Origin: Baffinella frigidus
Taxonomy: Eukaryota > Cryptophyceae > Cryptomonadales > Baffinellaceae
DNA length: 10,469 nt
Assembly: GCA_026770585.1 (NCBI GenBank)
Contig: MU646439.1
Coordinates: forward strand, 401,795 to 412,263
Direction of reading: 5' to 3'
The notes beneath the pieces were generated by a model, which searched no databases, was not told where the DNA came from, and saw only the letters and a list, made by a program, of their open reading frames with translations. Below are positions 6,900-10,469 of the stretch, piece by piece; the first letter of the stretch is position 1, and every line of letters starts with the position of its first letter. The translations under genes were made by a program, and so were the position numbers.

Positions 6900-7441
6900 A
6901 TGGCGTCGAGGCAGCGCACAGAATCTGTCCTGCGCACGAACTCTCCCCAGGGAAAGGACGAGTGCCCAACCTGCGGCACGGCCGTCCAGTCTCCTACCGA
7001 CAAGAGTCACTTTTTTTTCGACGAGGGTCCGGGACGGTGGATGTGCAAGGGCGCCCCGCGGACCGACGATAGCTTGAGCCCCGCTGGCAAGGGCAGGCGG
7101 GACGTACGCTCCCCAGCGAGTCCCGCGTCGTCACCCTCTTCCCAACTCAACTCCACCCGCCGCTCTGCCGCGTCCACCGTCGGGCGCCTGTCCCCGAACA
7201 GGGACCTCCTCGACGCCACCAACGAGCGGGGCGCGTCGGCGCGCACACGGGGCCGCCCGCAGTCGAGCATTGAGCGCGACGAGAAGGAGGAGCGGCTGCC
7301 CGGGAGCATCGTGCCGAAAGCGTTCAACGAGAAGGACTTTGAGGACTTCCTCGCGCGGCAGACAATCCGCCCGCCGGATGGGCCCTTGGCCGCTGTCATG
7401 CTCAACCTCCGCAAGGTGGTCAAATTCAACGATTTGTGTAG
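6900..7441 (+). CDS. Gene B exon 1
   Basis: The 542-nt exon encodes MASRQRTESV at the start, CPTCG and WMCKGAP in the first third, a Ser/Pro/Arg-rich middle, and a structured end with FEDFLARQ and LNLRKVVKFNDLC. Donor GTGTAG|GTGCTAG joined to 7706 gives NDLCSFTLREIE. GATTT|GTGTAG (exon end 7435) also keeps frame, and CGCAAG|GTGGTC (end 7411-7412 region) would allow a direct jump to 8943. Which donor is used cannot be decided from sequence alone. Confidence 0.65.
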
Positions 7442-10290
7442 GTGCTAGCTAGCTCGGCCTGAGTGAATCTGGGCTCGCCATAATTTCATCCGGACGAGTA
7501 TTCATAATAAATACGATTTCGGGGATCTCCGATTCGATTTTGGTGTATCTTGAGGCTCTAAATGAAGCCTGGATACAACGACTGTCTTATTTATACCCCT
7601 TAAGATACACCAAAATCGTATTCATTATGAATACTCGGCGGGATTAAATTAGTTGCACGTATGTACCAGCGTTCTTGCTCTAAATGTATTTTATGGCGAG
7701 CCCAGCTTTACTCTGAGAGAGATAGAGGTTCTCAAACGGCGTTTCCCCCTCCCAAACCGCCCTAACGGCGGTCAAGGGCATATCTCTAGCCCCCCCCCTC
7801 CCTCACCTGCGCCCTCACCCAGATGCAGGCGTCTACCTGCTCCCCCAAGCAGATACTCTCAACCCTTAACCCTGGATCTTGCACCCTAATCCTCCTAAAC
7901 CCTCCTAAACCCCAAAGGCCTAAACAGTAACCCCAAAACCGATCACGGGGTTCGCGTTCCGGATCCAGAGTGGCACGGGGGGACCTATCGAGAGGCACTA
8001 GGCGCTATTCCGTTCTTAGCCCCCCCCCCCCTCCAAACGGCGGTGTAGGAGGAACCTCTCGCGAGCCCCTCATCTGGACGCGTTAATTGCATGGTTCCGA
8101 CGTCATACGTCCAATCAAGTCTCTCTGCTCCCCCCTAACCACACGAGGCTACCCATGCGAACAGAATAAAAGGGACTTTTAAAGTTTTGTGGGGAAATGA
8201 TCACGTTACCGACCGCTGAGCGGTCGGTCGGTTACCTTATCCGTGATCAGTTCCCCACAAAACTTTAAAAGTCCCTTTTATTCTGTTCGCATGGGTAGCC
8301 TCGTGTGGAAACCCTAAACCCTCATCCCGATGCAGGTGCCGCTGTCCCTCCACCAACAACCCACACGGCGCTCCCAACCCGAAGTAGACCCTCAACCTCC
8401 TTCACCCGAACGCATTCCGGATCCAGGGGGGCACGTTCGTCGAGCGGGAAACAGCCCTCCCGTGGAGGGCCCCAGGCGTCGATCTGCTCCCCAAAGCAGA
8501 TACGCCGCTGTCCCTCCACTAACCACCCACCCGGCGCTCCCAACCCGAAGTAAGCCCTCAACCTCCATAGGCTAACGGCCTGAAAATGGGGTAGTTAGGC
8601 ATACGGTACTGCCTAGGACCTCCTACCGTAGGCCGAGGGATCCTAGGGCCAAAAAGTCTCGGCCTACGGTAGGAGGTCCCTAGGCAATCCCGTAGGCATA
8701 ACTACCCCATTTTTGGTCAGTTACCCTATTAACCTTCACCCTAACGCATTCCGGATCCAGGGGGGCACGTACGTCGAGCGGGAAACAGACGAAACCGTCA
8801 TTTCCAATTCCCCCGATATGTACCAAAACTGCCCGGACCAGTCAACTTTCTGCCCCCAATCCCCCCAAAACTGAACCCTGAACCCTGATCCCTGAACCCT
8901 CAACCCTGAACCCTCAACCCTGAACCCTGAACCCCCACACAGGCGCCCATGCTACCGATTACGGGGTTCGCGTTCCGGATCCAGGGGGGGACATACGTCG
9001 AGCGGAAAAAGGACGCGCAGCCTTGGCGCCCGCAGTCGGCGTCCTCGTTCCCGCCCCAGGCAACTACCCCAGAAGGACCCCCGGACCCCCAGGAAAAATC
9101 GAGCCTTTCGGAAGTCGGTTCGTATGGGATTCCGACGCGCCGCCGTGGCGCCCCCAGTCGGCGTTCTCGTTCCCGCTTCAGGCAACCGCCCTAGCCACAC
9201 AGTGGCTAGGTAAAGACGCCTTTTTTTCGAACCCCAAACCTCTCTCATCCCAAACTCCAAACCTCTCTCATCCCTCCGTAGCTACGGAGGGATTTTGAAG
9301 AACCCGCCCCAGGCAACCACCCTAGAAGGACCCCCGGACCACCAGGGAACATCCAGCCTTTTAGAAGTCGGTTCGTATTAATAGGGTAACGGCCTGAAAA
9401 TGGGGTAGTTAGGCCTTCGGCATTGCCTAGGACCTCCTACCGTAGGCCGAGACATTTTGGTCCTAGGATCCCTCGGCCTACGGTAGGAGGTCCTAGGCAA
9501 TGCCGTAGGCCTAACTACCCCATTTTCAGGACGTTAGCCTATGAGTATGGCATCCCGGAGAATTTCCCCGAGGCTCAGGTGGTTGAGTATCATGCAAACA
9601 TCGAAAAAGTATTTTAGCGGTACATACCTTGTCAACTTTACAAACCTTGTCAACTTATTCGGGGGATGGCAGTCCAGGATTTGCCTCGCAGGCACAGGGT
9701 GGGAACACACGGAGGTCCCAAACGCTTACCCCCAAACCCTAAAACCTTTACCCCAAACCCGAATCCGCAGCCGAAGGATTTCCACAAGTTCCTTAACCCT
9801 AACCCTAAACCCTAAACCCTAAAACCTAACCCCCAAATCCCAAACCCCAAACCCCAAACCCCAAACCCCAAACCCCAAACCCCAAACCCCACACTAAACT
9901 CTATACCCTAAACACGAAACCCGAAACCCGAAACCCGAATCCGCAGCCAAAAGAGTTGGACGAGTTTCTCAGCCGCAACGACGGCATCCTCAAATCTAAG
10001 CCCGAAATGTACAGAATGGCTCCAATGCCGCCTGCATCGGAGATGAATTTGATCAGGGAACCCGATGAAACCCTAAACCCCAATCCCGAATCCGCAGCCC
10101 AAGGAGTTCCACGAGTTCCTAAACCCTAACCCTAAACCCTAAACTCTGACCCCCAAACTCTAACCACTAACCCCGAACCCCCAACCCCCAACCCCCAAAC
10201 TAAACCCTCAACTCTAAACCCGGAACCGCGGAAATCACCCTCTGATCACCATCTGTGGCAGTGGCGGTGTGCTGTCCCCTCTCCCTACCG

Positions 10291-10340
<50 letters not shown>

Positions 10341-10417
10341 CAATCCCGAATCCGCAGCCGAAGGAGTTCGACGAGTTCCTGCGGCGCAACGACGGCTTCG
10401 CCCGAAAGCTCGCGCAG
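6900..10417 (+). CDS. Gene B: uncharacterised multi-exon protein with CxxC motif and repeated PKxFDEFLxRN modules, 3' end outside window
   Basis: Proposed exons: 6900-7441, 7706-7727 (or to 7770), 8943-9121, 9530-9608, 10358-10417, with an alternative or duplicated exon at 9947-10008. The short form of exon 2 (donor GAG|GTTCTC) keeps the frame into 8943. The 9121 to 9530 (phase 2) and 9608 to 10358 (phase 0) junctions are also consistent. The start has a good context (GAAATGG). Near residue 21 is CPTCG, followed by FFFDEGPGRWMCKG, possibly a metal-binding knuckle with three Cys. Residues 55-130 are Ser/Arg/Pro-rich and probably disordered. FNEKDFEDFLARQ ends the first exon's soluble part, and PKEFDEFLRRNDG recurs near the right edge. 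LREIEVLKRRF resembles an amphipathic helix. I do not recognise the family and assign no function. Introns carry CCCTAAA repeat and hairpin elements. Confidence 0.55.
7469..7705. mobile_element. MITE-like element with TIR CTGGGCTCGCCATAA, forming most of gene B intron 1
   Basis: Perfect 15-bp terminal inverted repeats (7469-7483, 7691-7705). Inside, a second pair GAGTATTCATAATRAATACGA / inverted TCGTATTCATTATGAATACTC, and GATTTTGGTGTATCTT / AAGATACACCAAAATC. No coding capacity. The right end terminates in CCCAG, which serves as the acceptor of the next exon; the donor lies 27 bp outside the left end. Confidence 0.85.
7706..7770 (+). CDS. Gene B candidate exon 2, acceptor from a hairpin element
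   Basis: It begins right after GCGAGCCCAG, the right end of the 7469-7705 element, and reads FTLREIEVLKRRFPLPNRPN in phase with exon 1. Two donors are possible: AGAG|GTTCTC at 7727, which keeps frame with 8943, or CGGCG|GTCAAG at 7770, which would need another exon in between. Confidence 0.45.
8139..8308. mobile_element. Near-perfect 170-bp palindrome with identical 58-bp arms
   Basis: 8139-8196 and 8251-8308 are exact reverse complements (58 of 58), starting CCACACGAGG and ending CCTCGTGTGG. The centre continues pairing (TGATCACG / CGTGATCA, GGTTACC arms, GACCGC..GCGGTC). Exact arms point to a recent insertion or gene conversion. It has no coding capacity and is flanked by CCCCTAA and AAACCCTAA repeat. 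Transcribed in gene B pre-mRNA, it would fold into a long stem. Confidence 0.9.
8338..8568. repeat. Direct repeat pair (63 bp, 168 bp apart)
   Basis: GCCGCTGTCCCTCCAC at 8338 and 8506 starts two ~63-bp copies that both end in GCCCTCAACCTCC or GACCCTCAACCTCC. They differ at about seven positions. The second copy has CCGAA|GTAAGC, a good donor, where the first has GTAGAC. Confidence 0.85.
8567..8729 (+). mobile_element. Palindromic MITE family copy 1 (ATAGGSTAAC ends)
   Basis: Ends ATAGGCTAACGGCCTGAAAA and, read from the right, ATAGGGTAACTGACCAAAAA, followed by ATGGGGTAGTTAGGC-like arms and inner arms CCTAGG.CCTCCTACCGTAGG. 163 bp, no coding capacity. A second copy in opposite orientation lies at 9381-9542. 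Confidence 0.9.
8943..9121 (+). CDS. Gene B exon with FRIQGGTYVER
   Basis: Acceptor CCCCCACACAG|GCG, donor GGTTC|GTATGG. It reads APMLPITGFAFRIQGGTYVE, then DAQPWRPQSASSF, then SSLSEVGS. Support comes from partial copies elsewhere that differ at synonymous positions in this frame (GGC/GGG Gly, ACG/ACA Thr, CCG/CCC Pro), which shows that the frame was under coding constraint when the copies arose. The function is not recognised. Confidence 0.6.
9137..9374 (+). pseudogene. Two partial copies of the 8943-9121 exon
   Basis: 9137-9190 repeats the DAxPWRPQSAxSFPxQAT portion. 9304-9374 repeats the 3' part, QATTxEGPPDxQ..SSLxEVGS, with the same donor position GGTTC|GTATTA. They lie downstream of the intact exon and the second keeps its donor edge. 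Between them are CTCTCATCCCAAAC short repeats and a TCCGTAGCTACGGA palindrome near 9273-9286. Confidence 0.75.
9381..9542 (-). mobile_element. Palindromic MITE family copy 2, inverted relative to copy 1
   Basis: The ends are swapped compared with copy 1 (ATAGGGTAAC left, GTTAGCCTAT right), and the loop CCGAGACATTTTGGTCCTAGG is the reverse complement of the copy 1 loop with few changes, which fixes the orientation. Its right arm ends CATTTTCAG|GACG, the acceptor proposed for the exon at 9530. Its left end carries a GGGTAACG donor-like site. Confidence 0.9.
9530..9608 (+). CDS. Gene B exon reading YEYGIPENFPEAQVVEYHANIEK
   Basis: It is entered in phase 2 from the 9121 donor (completing Ser) and reads TLAYEYGIPENFPEAQVVEY then HANIEK. 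The donor GAAAAA|GTATTT leaves in phase 0. The first 13 bases belong to the right end of the 9381-9542 element, so part of the exon and its acceptor appear element-derived. No family recognised. Confidence 0.62.
9771..9795 (+). pseudogene. Truncated copy of the PKEFDEFL exon (5' part and acceptor)
   Basis: CCCGAATCCGCAG|CCGAAGGATTTCCACAAG and on through TTCCTT, then CCCTAA repeat. Only the acceptor and about the first 24 nt remain. Confidence 0.82.
9947..10008 (+). CDS. Gene B possible exon: PKELDEFLSRNDGILK module
   Basis: The same acceptor GAATCCGCAG opens a module reading PKELDEFLSRNDGILKSKPE with donor GAAAT|GTACAG. The frame also stays open beyond (MYRMAPMPPASEMNLIRE). It exits in phase 2, so it cannot join the 10358 exon in frame. 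It is therefore an alternative exon, a duplicate that has lost function, or an exon whose real donor I have misplaced. Confidence 0.45.
10098..10122 (+). pseudogene. Truncated copy of the PKEFDEFL exon (5' part and acceptor)
   Basis: CCCGAATCCGCAG|CCCAAGGAGTTCCACGAG followed by TTCCTA and CCCTAA repeat. It mirrors the copy at 9771-9795. Confidence 0.82.
10291..10335. repeat. (CT)n microsatellite before the last exon
   Basis: About 21 CT units, about 22 nt upstream of the acceptor at 10357. On the transcript strand it would act as a long pyrimidine tract. Confidence 0.95.
10358..10417 (+). CDS. Gene B last visible exon: PKEFDEFLRRNDGFARKLAQ module
   Basis: Acceptor CGAATCCGCAG|CCG, donor GCGCAG|GTTACG, 60 nt, phase 0 at both ends, so it is a symmetrical exon that can be duplicated without shifting the frame. 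The PKxFDEFLxRN motif also resembles KDFEDFLARQ in exon 1. Confidence 0.68.
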
Positions 10418-10469
10418 GTTACGAGCCCTAGCTGATTCGCGCGGTACTAATCAAGCAGTCCATTGATTC

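Larger units (their letters stand above)
7771..8942. repeat. Gene B intron 2: duplicated exon fragments, CCCTAAA repeat and hairpins
   Basis: It contains three partial copies of the exon 8943 core, TTCCGGATCCAG..GGCACG (about 7929-7980, 8409-8452, 8745-8792). A pair GCGTCKAYCTGCTCCCC (7826, 8471), a 63-bp direct repeat (8338-8400 and 8506-8568), C homopolymer runs (7790-7800, 8020-8031), two hairpin elements and CCCTAAA/CCCTGAA repeat (7866-7920, 8870-8935) are also present. The block 8471-8552 reads QASICSPKQIRRCPS before a GTAAGC donor and could be a further exon, but its phase does not fit the neighbours. Confidence 0.6.
9609..10357. repeat. Gene B intron before the last visible exon: CCCTAAA/CCCCAAA repeat
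   Basis: It starts with a tandem CCTTGTCAACTTT motif (9627-9653). It then holds CCCTAAA and CCCCAAA runs (9730-9750, 9795-9925, 10120-10220), a TC tract, and copies of the module exon. A further exon may lie at 9947-10008. Confidence 0.75.

Noticed and set aside
7007-7429. 140-codon minus-strand frame opposite gene B exon 1
   Set aside because: Shadow of the plus-strand frame, which has the better start context and the CxxC and FEDFLARQ features.

Overview
Eukaryotic nuclear DNA, most likely from an alga with a complex (secondary) plastid. GC-rich, very short exons are separated by introns filled with degenerate plant-type telomere-like repeat (TTTAGGG / CCCTAAA). The one gene with a recognisable targeting sequence starts with a signal peptide followed by Phe and a Ser/Ala/Arg-rich stretch, the bipartite plastid presequence style of algae with red secondary plastids. 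I cannot name the species; a cryptophyte, chromerid, dinoflagellate or similar lineage would fit.

Layout. Two genes are divergently transcribed from a ~0.7 kb spacer (6203-6899). Gene A runs leftward from about 6202 off the left edge. Seven exons can be placed (6202-5919, 5517-5470, 4508-4443, 3958-3877, 1724-1651, 717-675, 190-125). Every junction is GT-AG and keeps the reading frame, giving 221 codons of a DUF829/TMEM53-like alpha/beta-hydrolase-fold protein with a probable plastid presequence; the C-terminus lies outside the window. Gene B runs rightward from 6900 off the right edge. It has a large first exon with a CxxC motif and a low-complexity Ser/Arg/Pro-rich middle, then small exons near 7706, 8943-9121, 9530-9608 and 10358-10417. 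I do not recognise its product; it carries repeated 'PKxFDEFLxRN'-like modules.

The introns hold most of the novelty. (1) The telomere-like repeat is mostly oriented so that each pre-mRNA carries CCCTAAA/CCCTAAC, which looks like ready-made branch sites and pyrimidine tracts. (2) Gene A exons 3, 4, 5 and 6, and the last gene B exon, are flanked by truncated copies of themselves. In gene A and at the gene B 3' module, copies upstream of an exon keep its 5' edge with the acceptor, and copies downstream keep its 3' edge with the donor. (3) Several short, non-coding, nearly palindromic MITE-like elements sit in the introns, including an inverted pair of one family and a perfect 58-bp-arm hairpin; two appear to supply the splice acceptor of a gene B exon. 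No rRNA, tRNA, CRISPR or prokaryotic features were seen.
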